A stretch of 35,958 bases of DNA from Sphingomonas sp. 28-63-12 (GCA_002281535.1 NCGD01000025.1:1-35958), one strand, 5' to 3'; numbered from the stretch's first letter, positions 1 to 8,767 are shown. Numbers and translations: made by a program. The notes: generated by a model from the letters alone, not told the origin.

Positions 1-39
1 GACAGACAATAAGGCTTCTTGGCCACGGCCTGTCAAAAC

Positions 40-85
40 AAATCCGTCATAATTCGCCCAAAATGAGCGAAATTATGACGGATTT
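40..85 (-). terminator. Long hairpin downstream of lon, probable terminator
   Basis: A 15-bp perfect stem (AAATCCGTCATAATT at 40-54 against 71-85) continues, after a single bulged A at 70, with CGC/GCG pairs and closes on a 9-nt loop (58-66). On the minus strand, in the direction of lon transcription, it is followed by TTTGTTTTG, so it fits an intrinsic terminator for lon. The plus-strand side has no T tract. The stem is AT-rich and long for a terminator in this GC-rich DNA. The rest of 1-112 shows no gene. Confidence 0.6.
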
Positions 86-112
86 CGTGGCTTTGGGCCC
101 AGCACCACGGGT

Positions 113-2539
113 TCAGTGATGCACGCCTCCACTAACCGGCGGCACGCCCACCGGCGGCAACGCTGCCAATTCGTCGGCGTCGCTCCAGTCGATTGCCGTG
201 AGCGGTTCAGTCAATGCGAGTCGCAGCGCCTCATCCACATGCCGGATCGGGATAATCTTCAAACCGGCACGAATATTGGCAGGTATCTCCACAAGATCCT
301 TCTCATTTTCTTCCGGAATCAGCACGGTGGTGATCCCGCCGCGCATCGCCGCGAGCAGTTTTTCCTTCAACCCCCCGATCGGCAAGACACGACCGCGCAG
401 CGTTACCTCGCCCGTCATTGCGACGTCACGCCGAACCGGCACCCCGGTCAACGTCGACACGATAGACGTGACCAGGCCGATCCCCGCCGATGGGCCGTCC
501 TTTGGTACGGCACCTTCCGGCAGATGGACGTGGATGTCCTTGCGCGCGAAGATGCTCGGCTTGATGCCATAGGTTGGCGCCCGCGCCTTGACAAAGCTCA
601 TTGCCGCCTCGACCGACTCCTTCATCACGTCGCCAAGCTTGCCAGTGGTGCGCACCAAGCCCTTGCCGGCGACAGTGACACTTTCGATTGTCAGCAACTC
701 GCCGCCAACCTCGGTCCAGGCAAGGCCGGTAACCGCACCGATCTGATGCTCTTCCTCGCCCATGCCGAAGCGATATTTCTGCACACCGGCATAGTCATTG
801 AGGTTTTCCGCGGTGATGACGACGCTCGTCATCTTGCCTTCAAGAATCCGACGCAGCGCCTTGCGCGCCAGGCGGGCGATCTCGCGCTCCAGCGTACGAA
901 CACCCGCCTCCCGCGTGTAATAGCGGATCAGCGCGCGCAGCCCTTCGTTGGTCAGCTCGAACTCGCCGGGCTTCAAGCCGTGTGCCTCGATCTGCTTGGC
1001 GATCAGGTGGCGCTCGGCAATCTCGACCTTTTCGTCCTCGGTATAGCCTTCGAGGCGGATGATCTCCATCCGGTCAAGCAACGGCTGTGGCAGGTTGAGC
1101 GTGTTCGCGGTGCACACAAACATAACGTCAGACAGGTCGATATCGATTTCCAGATAATGGTCCTGGAATTTCGAATTCTGCTCCGGATCAAGCACCTCGA
1201 GTAGCGCCGAGGCGGGGTCGCCGCGAAAATCCTGACCCAGCTTGTCAATCTCGTCGAGCAAGAACAGCGGATTGCTCGTCCCCGCCTTGCGCAGATTGGT
1301 GACGATCTTGCCCGGCAGCGAACCGATATAGGTCCGCCGGTGGCCGCGAATCTCCGCTTCGTCGCGCACGCCGCCCAGCGACTGGCGCACGAATTCGCGC
1401 CCGCACGCCTTGGCGATCGACTTGCCGAGGCTGGTTTTGCCGACGCCCGGCGGGCCGACGAGGCAAAGGATCGGTCCCTTCAGCTTGTTGGTCCGCGCCT
1501 GGACGGCGAGATATTCGACGATCCGGTCCTTGACCTTTTCGAGCGCATAATGATCCTCGTCCAGGATTGCCTGTGCGGCTGCGATGTCCTTTTTCAGCTT
1601 CGATTTCTTGCCCCAGGGCAAGCCGAGCAACACATCGAGATAGTTGCGCACAACCGTCGCTTCAGCGGACATCGGTGCCATCGTCTTCAGCTTTTTCAGC
1701 TCAGTCGTCGCCTTGGTGCGCGCTTCCTTGGACAGCTTCAGCGTAGCGATCTTCTGAGTAAGCTCGGCGATTTCGTCGCCCTCGCCTTCCTCACCTTCAT
1801 TGCCCAGCTCCCGCTGGATCGCCTTCAACTGCTCATTGAGATAATATTCGCGCTGGGTCTTTTCCATCTGGCGCTTCACGCGGCTGCGGATCTTCTTCTC
1901 GACCTGCAAAACGCCCAATTCGCCTTCCATGAAAGCGAAGACCATTTCCAGCCGCTTTTGCGGGTCTGCTTCGATCAGCAAGGACTGCTTGTCGGCAACC
2001 TTGACCTGAATGTTGGCGGCGATAGCATCGGACAGGCGACCGGGATCGTCGATCTCGCCCAACTGAACAGCGGTTTCCGCGGGCAGCTTACGGTTGAGCT
2101 TGGCGTAGTTCTCGAATTGATCCACGGCCGACCGCATCAGCGCGGCAATCTCGCGCGACACCTCTACGGCCTGCCCTTCAAGCGCGGCGGCAGACTCGCC
2201 ATCGTCGAGCAGCTCGATATCGGCCACCAGATGGCCATCATCGGTCGAAATATGCGCCAGCTTCGCGCGGCGCTTGCCTTCTACCAGCACGCGAACAGTG
2301 CCGTCAGGCAGCTTGAGAAGCTGAAGCACGACCGCCGTCACACCAATCTCATAGAGATCGTCGCGATCAGGATCGTCTTCACTCGGGTCAAGCTGCGCGA
2401 CCAGGAAAATTTCCTTGGTGTCACTCATCGCGGCTTCAAGCGCGGCGACAGACTTGTCGCGGCCAACGAACAGCGGCACGATCATGTTCGGGAACACGAC
2501 AATGTCGCGCAGCGGCAAAACGGGATAGGTGTTGGTCAT
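113..2539 (-). CDS. lon: ATP-dependent protease Lon
   Basis: Lon is a cytoplasmic homo-oligomeric AAA+ serine protease that degrades misfolded and regulatory proteins. The 808-aa product has the full family layout: N-terminal substrate-binding LON domain (about 5-200), a coiled-coil linker (about 205-290), an AAA+ module with Walker A GPPGVGKT at 362-369 and Walker B ending LLDEID near 432, then the protease domain with the catalytic Ser in KDGPSAG (S684) and Lys in GGLKEK (K725). I chose the ATG at 2539 (MTNTYPVLPLRD) because it matches the usual Lon start and has GGAG 6 nt upstream; a start 7 codons earlier is possible. It is divergent from the M1 peptidase gene, and a heat-shock-like promoter lies just upstream. 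Identity is certain from the motifs; regulation is inferred. Confidence 0.98.
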   Translation of the reverse strand: MTNTYPVLPLRDIVVFPNMIVPLFVGRDKSVAALEAAMSDTKEIFLVAQLDPSEDDPDRDDLYEIGVTAVVLQLLKLPDGTVRVLVEGKRRAKLAHISTDDGHLVADIELLDDGESAAALEGQAVEVSREIAALMRSAVDQFENYAKLNRKLPAETAVQLGEIDDPGRLSDAIAANIQVKVADKQSLLIEADPQKRLEMVFAFMEGELGVLQVEKKIRSRVKRQMEKTQREYYLNEQLKAIQRELGNEGEEGEGDEIAELTQKIATLKLSKEARTKATTELKKLKTMAPMSAEATVVRNYLDVLLGLPWGKKSKLKKDIAAAQAILDEDHYALEKVKDRIVEYLAVQARTNKLKGPILCLVGPPGVGKTSLGKSIAKACGREFVRQSLGGVRDEAEIRGHRRTYIGSLPGKIVTNLRKAGTSNPLFLLDEIDKLGQDFRGDPASALLEVLDPEQNSKFQDHYLEIDIDLSDVMFVCTANTLNLPQPLLDRMEIIRLEGYTEDEKVEIAERHLIAKQIEAHGLKPGEFELTNEGLRALIRYYTREAGVRTLEREIARLARKALRRILEGKMTSVVITAENLNDYAGVQKYRFGMGEEEHQIGAVTGLAWTEVGGELLTIESVTVAGKGLVRTTGKLGDVMKESVEAAMSFVKARAPTYGIKPSIFARKDIHVHLPEGAVPKDGPSAGIGLVTSIVSTLTGVPVRRDVAMTGEVTLRGRVLPIGGLKEKLLAAMRGGITTVLIPEENEKDLVEIPANIRAGLKIIPIRHVDEALRLALTEPLTAIDWSDADELAALPPVGVPPVSGGVHH

Positions 2540-2581
2540 GCAGTCTCCGGCGGCGTCCAATCGGGATGCCAGTTATGTCTT

Positions 2582-2609
2582 ATATGGGGGGTGGCGGCGT
2601 TCCATCAAT
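2582..2609 (-). promoter_or_regulatory. Candidate sigma-32 (heat shock) promoter of lon
   Basis: On the minus strand CCCCATAT (2589-2582) matches the RpoH -10 consensus CCCCATNT. ATTGAT (2609-2604), 14 nt upstream of it, matches the -35 CTTGAA at 4 of 6 positions. Transcription would begin near 2575, giving a leader of about 36 nt with GGAG before the lon ATG. Heat-shock control of lon is established in other proteobacteria; the site itself is inferred from pattern matching. Confidence 0.45.
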
Positions 2610-2630
2610 CGGCTATGCGCAGGATTTGTG

Positions 2631-4316
2631 ATGCTGGCGTTGATAGGCGCCGTGCCGCCCAAGAAAGGTGAGCCGCCGATCTCCGAGCAAACCCAGAAAT
2701 CAGGGGGGGCGATCGATCCTGATCAAGCCAAGCTCGCCTTTGACAGCGCCGATCTCGCCATCGAGGTTTTTCCCGAAAAGGAGTCAATTGCGGCCACCGC
2801 AACACTGGTGCTCACGGCAACAGCAGCGCTTGACCGGCTTGTGGTCGATCTCGACCGCAACCTGCCGGTCTCGGCGATCAGCATTGATGGCACGGCACTT
2901 GCACCGAAAAATTGGACAAATCCGCAAGGGCAACTGACCATTATGCTGCCGTACGTCATCGGCCCGGGAAACCATGTGACTGCCAGAATTGCCTATGGCG
3001 GCACGCCGCATGTTGCCGTGCGCGCGCCGTGGGATGACGGTTTTGTCTGGGCCCGGACTAAGGACGGCCAGCCCTGGATCGCCTCGACCGCTGAGGGCTA
3101 TGGCTGCGACCTGTTCTGGCCCTGCCTCGATTTTCCGACCGGCGAACCCGGCCTGGTCACGTTGCACATCACCGTCCCCAAGGGACTGTCGGCGCCGTCA
3201 AACGGCGTTTTGCTCGGTACCGATCGGCTTGCCGATGGCCGGACCACCTGGAACTGGCGGATAAAACATCCCAATACCTATGGTATCGCCCTTTCAATCG
3301 CGCCCTATGAGTTGGTGACCGGCAGCTATATGAGCCGCTTCGGCAACGTTATCCCGATGTATTATTGGTATCTGCCCGGCGAGAAGCAGAAGGCAGAAGG
3401 GCTGTTTGCCGAATTTGCTCCGACACTCGATTTTTTCGAAAGTACGATCGGTCCCTATCCGTTTGGCGATGAAAAGCTGGGCGTAGTCGAAACCCCGCAC
3501 CTCGGCATGGAGCATCAGACGATCAACGCATATGGCAATGGCTATGCGAAGGCGATCGAGGGGTTCGACTGGCTGTTCCATCATGAGTTTTCGCACGAAT
3601 GGTTCGGCAACCAGGTCACAGCGGCAAACTGGGATGATTATTGGCTGCACGAGGGCTTTGCCAGCTATATGCAGCCGCTTTATGGGCAGTGGCGTGAAGG
3701 CGAAGCGCGATATATTTCGATGCTCGATGTGCAGCGCGGTAAGATCGAAAATCGCGCGCCGCTGGTGTCCGGCACCATTCGCGACGAAGAAGATGTCTAT
3801 GAGGCTGCCAAGGGCGGGCCAGCCGGTGACATTTATTACAAGGGCAGCTGGACGCTCCATACCCTGCGCTGGCTGATCGGCGACGCCGCATTTTTCGCCG
3901 CCACGCGCCGCCTTGTCTATGGCCGGCCCGATCCGAAACCGGGCAATTTCTCGCCGCGTTTTGGCTCCACAGCCGAATTTGAAGCGCTGGTCGGCCAGGT
4001 CACCGGCCGGGATTATCGCTGGTTCTTTGACGTCTATCTGCGCAAGGCCGCGCTTCCCGAGCTAATCACTACCGCGCAAGATGGCGGGCTGGCCCTCGAC
4101 TGGAAAGTGCCGGGAGACGATCCATTTCCGATGCCGATTGAAATCAGCGTGAACGGGGCGGTAAGCCGCTTGGAGATGGCCGGTGGTCATGGCTGGATAG
4201 CCCTGCCCACTGGCGCGCATGTTGTGATCGACCCGATGGCAAGAGTATTGAAGCGATCGATGGCGATCGAGGCGATGCAGGCATATCGCCGCAATCTGTC
4301 TACCGCGGGCTCGTGA
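2631..4316 (+). CDS. M1-family zinc metallopeptidase (aminopeptidase N-like)
   Basis: This is a gluzincin metallopeptidase that probably trims N-terminal residues from peptides. The zinc site is complete: HEFSH at about residues 318-322 and the third ligand Glu in HEGFASY about 19 residues later (E341). The exopeptidase loop reads LGMEHQT (about 291-297) instead of the classical GAMEN. At 561 aa it is shorter than E. coli PepN and lacks most of the large C-terminal helical domain. The start is uncertain: ATG 2631 has AGGA 6 nt upstream and leaves a 91-nt gap to lon, but the residues encoded just upstream (RRSINR followed by a hydrophobic stretch) look like a signal peptide. A start at 2538, overlapping the lon start codon, would include them. 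Periplasmic versus cytoplasmic location is therefore open. Confidence 0.88.
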   Translation: MLALIGAVPPKKGEPPISEQTQKSGGAIDPDQAKLAFDSADLAIEVFPEKESIAATATLVLTATAALDRLVVDLDRNLPVSAISIDGTALAPKNWTNPQGQLTIMLPYVIGPGNHVTARIAYGGTPHVAVRAPWDDGFVWARTKDGQPWIASTAEGYGCDLFWPCLDFPTGEPGLVTLHITVPKGLSAPSNGVLLGTDRLADGRTTWNWRIKHPNTYGIALSIAPYELVTGSYMSRFGNVIPMYYWYLPGEKQKAEGLFAEFAPTLDFFESTIGPYPFGDEKLGVVETPHLGMEHQTINAYGNGYAKAIEGFDWLFHHEFSHEWFGNQVTAANWDDYWLHEGFASYMQPLYGQWREGEARYISMLDVQRGKIENRAPLVSGTIRDEEDVYEAAKGGPAGDIYYKGSWTLHTLRWLIGDAAFFAATRRLVYGRPDPKPGNFSPRFGSTAEFEALVGQVTGRDYRWFFDVYLRKAALPELITTAQDGGLALDWKVPGDDPFPMPIEISVNGAVSRLEMAGGHGWIALPTGAHVVIDPMARVLKRSMAIEAMQAYRRNLSTAGS

Positions 4317-4380
4317 GCGCGCCTTGCGCTCCGACACCGAGAAGCGTATTGCTAAGGCAACACAGTCAGGAGCCGCCGCG

Positions 4381-4980
4381 ATGATGCCAATCAGTGACCC
4401 CGTGGGTGCGCCGGGCCTTGTGGCCCTCGCGCTGGGCTTCGTCCTATTTGCAGTCGCCCTGATCGCTGCGCGCCGGCGTGGGCAGCGCGATGCCGCCGAG
4501 GGAAGCGGCCGGCGCGCTAATAGTTCGATCCTGTGGATCGTCCTGCAAGGGGTCGCGATCGGCCTTGCCGGCTTTGGCCCGATTCATATCGGACTGGATC
4601 CGCTGTCGCCGGCTGGGCTGACCTGCGCTCTGATCGTCCTGGCGCTGATGCTTGGCGCGGTGTTTCTGTTTGACTGGTCTTCGCGGGCAATGGGGCGCAA
4701 CTGGGCGCTCGTCGCGCGGACCCGGGGCGATGCCAGTTTGGTAACGACGGGGCCCTTCGCCTACGTCCGCAATCCGATATATGTGGCGCTGGCTTTGTTC
4801 ATGATCGCCATGGCGATCGCCTATGGCCATGCCCGAATGCTGGTTATCGCGGCACCATTATATGCCTTGGCAACCTGGATGCGGGTTGCCGTGGAGGAAA
4901 AGCTGTTGCGGGCCGAATTTGGTGCGGCCTATATTGCTTATACGGCGCGCGTGAAGCGCTTTGTGCCAGGGATTCTGTAA
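4381..4980 (+). CDS. Isoprenylcysteine carboxyl methyltransferase-like membrane protein
   Basis: This is an integral membrane protein of the ICMT/PEMT-like family, whose members methylate lipids or small hydrophobic acceptors using S-adenosylmethionine; the substrate here is unknown. The 199-aa product has about five hydrophobic segments and the family signature GPFAYVRNPIYVA (the G-x-Y-x3-R-x-P-x-Y pattern) followed by a Glu-rich C-terminal segment (VEEKLLRAEFG) and a conserved Y-x-x-Y-x5-R ending. I chose the ATG ATG pair at 4381 because AGGAG lies 8 nt upstream (4368-4372). It sits 64 nt after the M1 gene on the same strand and may be cotranscribed with it. Bacterial members are often annotated only as membrane methyltransferases, and nothing nearby identifies the acceptor. 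Confidence 0.8.
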   Translation: MMPISDPVGAPGLVALALGFVLFAVALIAARRRGQRDAAEGSGRRANSSILWIVLQGVAIGLAGFGPIHIGLDPLSPAGLTCALIVLALMLGAVFLFDWSSRAMGRNWALVARTRGDASLVTTGPFAYVRNPIYVALALFMIAMAIAYGHARMLVIAAPLYALATWMRVAVEEKLLRAEFGAAYIAYTARVKRFVPGIL

Positions 4981-5067
4981 TTCGCCCGGCAGGCTAAGGC
5001 ATTTTTGTACACTTTGGGGGGGCTCAACCGCGCTTGCGTTTGCCGGACCGCGGAGCAATGAGGCTGC

Positions 5068-5706
5068 ATGCCAGTCCACGCCAAAATCTGCGGCCTGTCC
5101 ACGCCCGAAACGCTCGACGCTGCGATTGCCGGCGCCGCTGCCTATGTCGGCCTGGTCTTTTTTCCACCCTCGCCACGCTATGTTGCGCTCGCGCAGGCGG
5201 CCGCGCTGGCACTGCGCGTGCCCGATCATGTCGGCCGGGTCGGCGTTTTCGTCGATCCCGATGACGCGCTGGTCGATGCCGCGATCGTTGCCGGCAATCT
5301 GACGGTGCTGCAATTGCACAAGGTCGCCCCCGATCGCGCAGCGGCGCTCTGCGCGCGGACAGGAATGACGATCTGGGCAGCCGTCGCGGTGCGCGCGCGC
5401 GCCGATATCGATGCCGCCCGCCCTTTTGCGGGCGCTGCGGACCGAATCTTGTACGATGCCAAAACCCCCGATGACGCGGCCTTGCCAGGCGGCATGGGGG
5501 TCCGCTTCGACTGGGCGCTTCTCGACGGTTTTCGACACCCTTTGCCGTGGGCGCTGTCCGGCGGGCTAGACGCCGTCAACGTTGGCGAAGCGGTCCGCCA
5601 GACCGGTGCGGATCTTGTCGATGTCTCATCGGGCGTCGAAGCCGCCCCCGGCATCAAGGATATGGACAAGATCGCTGCCTTCCTTAAAGCCTGCTCGTTA
5701 TTATGA
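5068..5706 (+). CDS. trpF: Phosphoribosylanthranilate isomerase
   Basis: TrpF converts N-(5'-phosphoribosyl)anthranilate to CdRP in tryptophan synthesis and is a cytoplasmic TIM-barrel enzyme. The 212-aa product starts with the family signature KICGLSTPE (catalytic Cys at residue 8) and has FFPPSPR after the second strand, the late [11 protein letters not shown] phosphate-binding strand and VDVSSGVE near the C-terminus, which carries the catalytic Asp. It is first in a compact plus-strand unit: its TGA overlaps the trpB ATG by 4 nt (ATGA at 5703-5706), implying translational coupling. The 87-nt gap before it shows no leader peptide with clustered Trp codons and no attenuator hairpin, so classical trp attenuation is not evident here. 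Confidence 0.97.
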   Translation: MPVHAKICGLSTPETLDAAIAGAAAYVGLVFFPPSPRYVALAQAAALALRVPDHVGRVGVFVDPDDALVDAAIVAGNLTVLQLHKVAPDRAAALCARTGMTIWAAVAVRARADIDAARPFAGAADRILYDAKTPDDAALPGGMGVRFDWALLDGFRHPLPWALSGGLDAVNVGEAVRQTGADLVDVSSGVEAAPGIKDMDKIAAFLKACSLL

Positions 5707-6932
5707 ACGCACCCAACAGCTTCCGGGCCCAGCCCGACGATCGCGGCCATTTCGGCCAATATGGCGGCCGCTATGTCGCCGAAACGCTGATGCCGCTCGT
5801 GCTCGAGCTCGAGGCCGAATATAACCGCGCCAAGGCCGATCCCGCCTTCCACGCGCAGTTCGACGATCTGCTCGAACATTATGTCGGCCGCCCCAGCCCG
5901 CTTTATTATGCCGAGCGGCTGACAGAGGAACTGCGCAAAGGCGTGCCTGATGGCATGGGCGCGCAAATCTGGTTCAAGCGCGACGAGCTCAATCACACCG
6001 GCGCGCACAAGATCAACAATTGCATCGGCCAGATCCTGCTCGCGATCCGCATGGGCAAGACGCGGATCATTGCCGAGACCGGCGCGGGCCAGCACGGCGT
6101 CGCCACCGCCACCGTCTGTGCCCGTTTCGGGCTCCCCTGCGTCATCTACATGGGCGCGCGCGATATCGAGCGGCAGCAGCCAAACGTGTTTCGCATGAAG
6201 CTGCTCGGTGCCGAAGTCCGCCCCGTCACCAGCGGCGCGGCAACGCTCAAGGACGCGATGAACGAGGGCCTGCGCGATTGGGTCGCGAACGTCCACGACA
6301 CCTTCTACATCATCGGCACCGCCGCCGGACCCCACCCCTATCCCGAGCTCGTCCGCGATTTCCAGAGCGTGATCGGCAAGGAAGCGCGCGCGCAGATGTT
6401 GTCACGGATCAACCGCCTGCCAGACCTGTTGGTCGCGGCTATCGGTGGCGGATCGAACGCCATCGGCCTGTTCCATCCCTTTCTCGATGATCCCGATGTC
6501 AAGATGCTCGGCGTCGAGGCGGCGGGGCATGGTTTGGACAAGGAACATGCCGCCAGCCTCGCGGGCGGCTCCCCCGGCGTGCTCCACGGCAACAAGACCT
6601 ATCTGCTCCAGGACGAAGACGGCCAGATCACCGAGGCACATTCGATCTCGGCCGGGCTTGATTATCCGGGCATCGGGCCGGAGCATGCCTGGCTGAAGGA
6701 TATCGGTCGGGTGGAATATGGCAGCGCGACCGATGTCGAGGCGCTCGATGCTTTCCAGCTGCTGTGCCGGACCGAGGGGATCATCCCCGCGCTGGAGCCC
6801 TCACACGCGATTGCGGCGGTGGCCAAAGTCGCGCCGACGATGCGCGCGGATCAGATCATCCTGGCGAACCTGTGCGGGCGCGGCGACAAGGACATCTTCA
6901 CCGTCGCCGATGCGCTGGGGACGGCGATATGA
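5703..6932 (+). CDS. trpB: Tryptophan synthase beta chain
   Basis: TrpB condenses indole with L-serine to give tryptophan using pyridoxal phosphate, in an alpha2-beta2 complex with TrpA. The 409-aa product has the PLP lysine in HTGAHKINN (K103), the QHGVATATV segment that lines the indole tunnel, [16 protein letters not shown], and the glycine-rich phosphate-binding loop [10 protein letters not shown]. Length is normal for the family. It overlaps trpF at its start and the next small gene at its stop (ATGA at 6929-6932). It is unusual only in that trpA does not follow directly; a 57-aa membrane protein gene lies between them. Confidence 0.99.
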   Translation: MNAPNSFRAQPDDRGHFGQYGGRYVAETLMPLVLELEAEYNRAKADPAFHAQFDDLLEHYVGRPSPLYYAERLTEELRKGVPDGMGAQIWFKRDELNHTGAHKINNCIGQILLAIRMGKTRIIAETGAGQHGVATATVCARFGLPCVIYMGARDIERQQPNVFRMKLLGAEVRPVTSGAATLKDAMNEGLRDWVANVHDTFYIIGTAAGPHPYPELVRDFQSVIGKEARAQMLSRINRLPDLLVAAIGGGSNAIGLFHPFLDDPDVKMLGVEAAGHGLDKEHAASLAGGSPGVLHGNKTYLLQDEDGQITEAHSISAGLDYPGIGPEHAWLKDIGRVEYGSATDVEALDAFQLLCRTEGIIPALEPSHAIAAVAKVAPTMRADQIILANLCGRGDKDIFTVADALGTAI

Positions 6933-7102
6933 CGTTGAGTTGGCGCGAGACGCTCATCATTGCAGCTACAGCAGGGTTTGCGGCAGGACTTGTCAGCTGG
7001 CTTGCCGAATACTTGGGATGGGATGGCCATCTTAAATCGGCCTTGGTAGTTGGGATCGGGTATGGCGTGGCGATCTCACTACAAAAGCGGATCGGACGAT
7101 GA
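6929..7102 (+). CDS. Unrecognised 57-aa membrane protein between trpB and trpA
   Basis: I do not recognise this protein. It is predicted to have two hydrophobic segments, about residues 8-28 ([20 protein letters not shown]) and 37-51 ([15 protein letters not shown]), separated by a short polar turn (GWDGH) and ended by a basic tail (QKRIGR). This suggests a small inner-membrane hairpin protein. Its ATG overlaps the trpB stop as ATGA (6929-6932) and its own TGA overlaps the trpA ATG as ATGA (7099-7102), so both junctions look translationally coupled, which argues strongly that it is real. Codon use is less GC-biased than in trpB and trpA (TTG, GGA, GTA and CTT codons occur), which may mean recent insertion or relaxed codon selection. 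A role in tryptophan metabolism is only suggested by position. Confidence 0.8.
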   Translation: MTLSWRETLIIAATAGFAAGLVSWLAEYLGWDGHLKSALVVGIGYGVAISLQKRIGR

Positions 7103-7890
7103 CTCGCCTCTCCGCCGCCTTCCCCGCTGACCGTGCCGCGCTCGTCACCTTCGTGACAGCGGGTGACGGCCCCACGCCTGCGATCCTCGACGCGCTTGTC
7201 GCGGGCGGCGCGGACGTAATCGAGCTCGGCATGCCATTCACTGATCCGATGGCCGATGGCCCCGCCATCCAGGCGGCGAACCTCCGCAGCCTTGCCGCCG
7301 GCACCACCACGCGCGACATTCTCCAGATCGCCACCGATTTCCGCGCCCGGCACCCCAGCGTCCCGCTGGTGCTGATGGGCTATGCCAATCCGATGCTGCG
7401 GCGCGGCCCCGATTGGTTCGCCAGCGCCTGCGCCACGGCCGGTGTAGATGGCGTGATCTGCGTCGATCTTCCACCCGAAGAGGATGACGGCCTCGGCCCG
7501 GAATTGCGGGCCGCCGGGATTGATTTCATCCGGCTCGCCACCCCCACGACCGATGCTGCTCGCCTGCCGGCGGTGCTCAATGGCGCCAGCGGTTTTCTCT
7601 ATTATGTCTCGGTCGCCGGGATCACCGGGCTGCAACAGGCAGCACAAGCCTCGATCGAAGATGCCGTCGCCCGGCTCAAGGCAAAGACCGATCTGCCGAT
7701 CGCCGTTGGCTTTGGTGTCCGCACGCCTGAACAGGCACGCGCGATCGCGATGGTCGCCGACGGGGTCGTCGTCGGCTCGGCGATTGTCGAGATCATCGCC
7801 GAACACGGCGCAGATGCACCGGCCGCCGTCACCGGCTATATCGGCAGCCTCGCACAAGCGATCCGAACGGCAAGAAAGAGTGTCGCATGA
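7099..7890 (+). CDS. trpA: Tryptophan synthase alpha chain
   Basis: TrpA cleaves indole-3-glycerol phosphate to indole and glyceraldehyde 3-phosphate and channels indole to TrpB. The 263-aa TIM-barrel product has the catalytic Glu in VIELGMPFTDP (E42) and the catalytic Asp in MADGPAIQAANL (D53), the family phosphate-binding segments including FGVRTPEQ, and VVVGSAIVE near the end. Its ATG overlaps the stop of the 57-aa membrane protein gene and its TGA overlaps the accD ATG (7887-7890), so it is part of a continuously coupled string of genes. No missing residue or truncation was seen. Confidence 0.99.
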   Translation: MTRLSAAFPADRAALVTFVTAGDGPTPAILDALVAGGADVIELGMPFTDPMADGPAIQAANLRSLAAGTTTRDILQIATDFRARHPSVPLVLMGYANPMLRRGPDWFASACATAGVDGVICVDLPPEEDDGLGPELRAAGIDFIRLATPTTDAARLPAVLNGASGFLYYVSVAGITGLQQAAQASIEDAVARLKAKTDLPIAVGFGVRTPEQARAIAMVADGVVVGSAIVEIIAEHGADAPAAVTGYIGSLAQAIRTARKSVA

Positions 7891-8741
7891 CCTGGCTTAC
7901 CAATGTCCGCAACGCGCTGTCATTCGTCGTCCCTAAGAAGGAGACGCCGGACAACCTTTGGCACAAGTGCAAGGGCTGCGGGCAGCTGATCTTCGTCAAG
8001 GAGCTGGAGGACAACCTCCATGTCTGCCCAAGCTGCGACCATCATGAGCGGATCGGCCCCAAGACGCGCTTCGGTTATACTTTCGATGCCGGCAGCTACG
8101 CGCTATTGCCCCAGCCGCGCGTCCAGGAAGACCCGCTCAAGTTTCGCGATACCAAGCGCTATGTCGATCGCATCAAGGCCGCGCGCCTTGCCACTGGTGA
8201 AGGCGATGCACTGGTCAATGCGCGCGGGCTGATCGGTGGCCGGCGTGCCGTGGTCGGCGTGCAGGATTTCGCCTTCATGGGCGGGTCGATGGGGCTGGCC
8301 GTTGGCGAAGCTTTTGTCGCCGGGGTCGAGGCGGCGATTGCCGATCAATGCCCCTATATCATCTTCACCGCCTCGGGCGGCGCGCGGATGCAGGAAGGCA
8401 TCCTGTCGCTGATGCAGATGCCGCGATCGACCGTGGCGATTCAGATGCTCCACGATGCCGGTCTCCCCTATATCGTCGTGCTGACCGATCCCACCTCGGG
8501 CGGCGTGATGGCGGCTTATGCGATGCTGGGCGATGTCCAGATCGCCGAACCAAAGGCGACCTTGGCCTTTACCGGGCGGCGCGTGATCGAAAACACCATT
8601 CGCGAAAAACTGCCCGATGATTTCCAGACATCGGAATATCTGCTCGCGCACGGGATGATCGACATGGTCAAGGCGCGTAAGGAAATGCCCGAGACGCTGG
8701 CCAAGCTGATCGCATTTCTGTGCGTGAAACAGCCGGCGTGA
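7887..8741 (+). CDS. accD: Acetyl-CoA carboxylase carboxyltransferase beta subunit
   Basis: AccD with AccA transfers CO2 from carboxybiotin to acetyl-CoA, making malonyl-CoA for fatty acid synthesis. The 284-aa product has the N-terminal four-cysteine zinc ribbon (C28, C31, C47, C50; C-x2-C-x15-C-x2-C) and the crotonase-like carboxyltransferase domain with SGGARMQEG and the PTSGGVMAAYAMLGD segment that binds acyl-CoA. It overlaps trpA by 4 nt and is followed after 39 nt by folC. The trp-accD-folC arrangement is common in alphaproteobacteria. It ties lipid and folate supply to the same transcript as the end of the tryptophan pathway. Confidence 0.99.
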   Translation: MTWLTNVRNALSFVVPKKETPDNLWHKCKGCGQLIFVKELEDNLHVCPSCDHHERIGPKTRFGYTFDAGSYALLPQPRVQEDPLKFRDTKRYVDRIKAARLATGEGDALVNARGLIGGRRAVVGVQDFAFMGGSMGLAVGEAFVAGVEAAIADQCPYIIFTASGGARMQEGILSLMQMPRSTVAIQMLHDAGLPYIVVLTDPTSGGVMAAYAMLGDVQIAEPKATLAFTGRRVIENTIREKLPDDFQTSEYLLAHGMIDMVKARKEMPETLAKLIAFLCVKQPA

Positions 8742-8748
8742 TCCCTCG

Positions 8749-8767
8749 CTCTCCCCGTTCGGGAGAG
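8749..8767 (+). other. Small hairpin between accD and folC
   Basis: CTCTCCC (8749-8755) pairs perfectly with GGGAGAG (8761-8767) over a 5-nt loop. It lies 7 nt after the accD stop and 13 nt before the folC ATG, with no following T tract, so it is more likely a transcript-processing or translation-modulating element, or a small dispersed palindrome, than a terminator. No clear Shine-Dalgarno other than its GGGAGAG arm is present for folC, so the 3' arm could itself be the ribosome binding site and be masked by pairing. Confidence 0.4.

Noticed and set aside
1340-2671. Plus-strand 443-aa frame antisense to lon
   Set aside because: Its residues are the antisense of conserved Lon domains, with no family motifs or ribosome binding site; a by-product of GC-rich codon bias.
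4981-5067. Search for a trp leader peptide and attenuator before trpF
   Set aside because: No short frame with clustered Trp codons and no competing hairpins with a T tract were found.
5226-6335. Minus-strand 369-aa frame across trpF and trpB
   Set aside because: It is the antisense of two certain genes and shows no independent motif.
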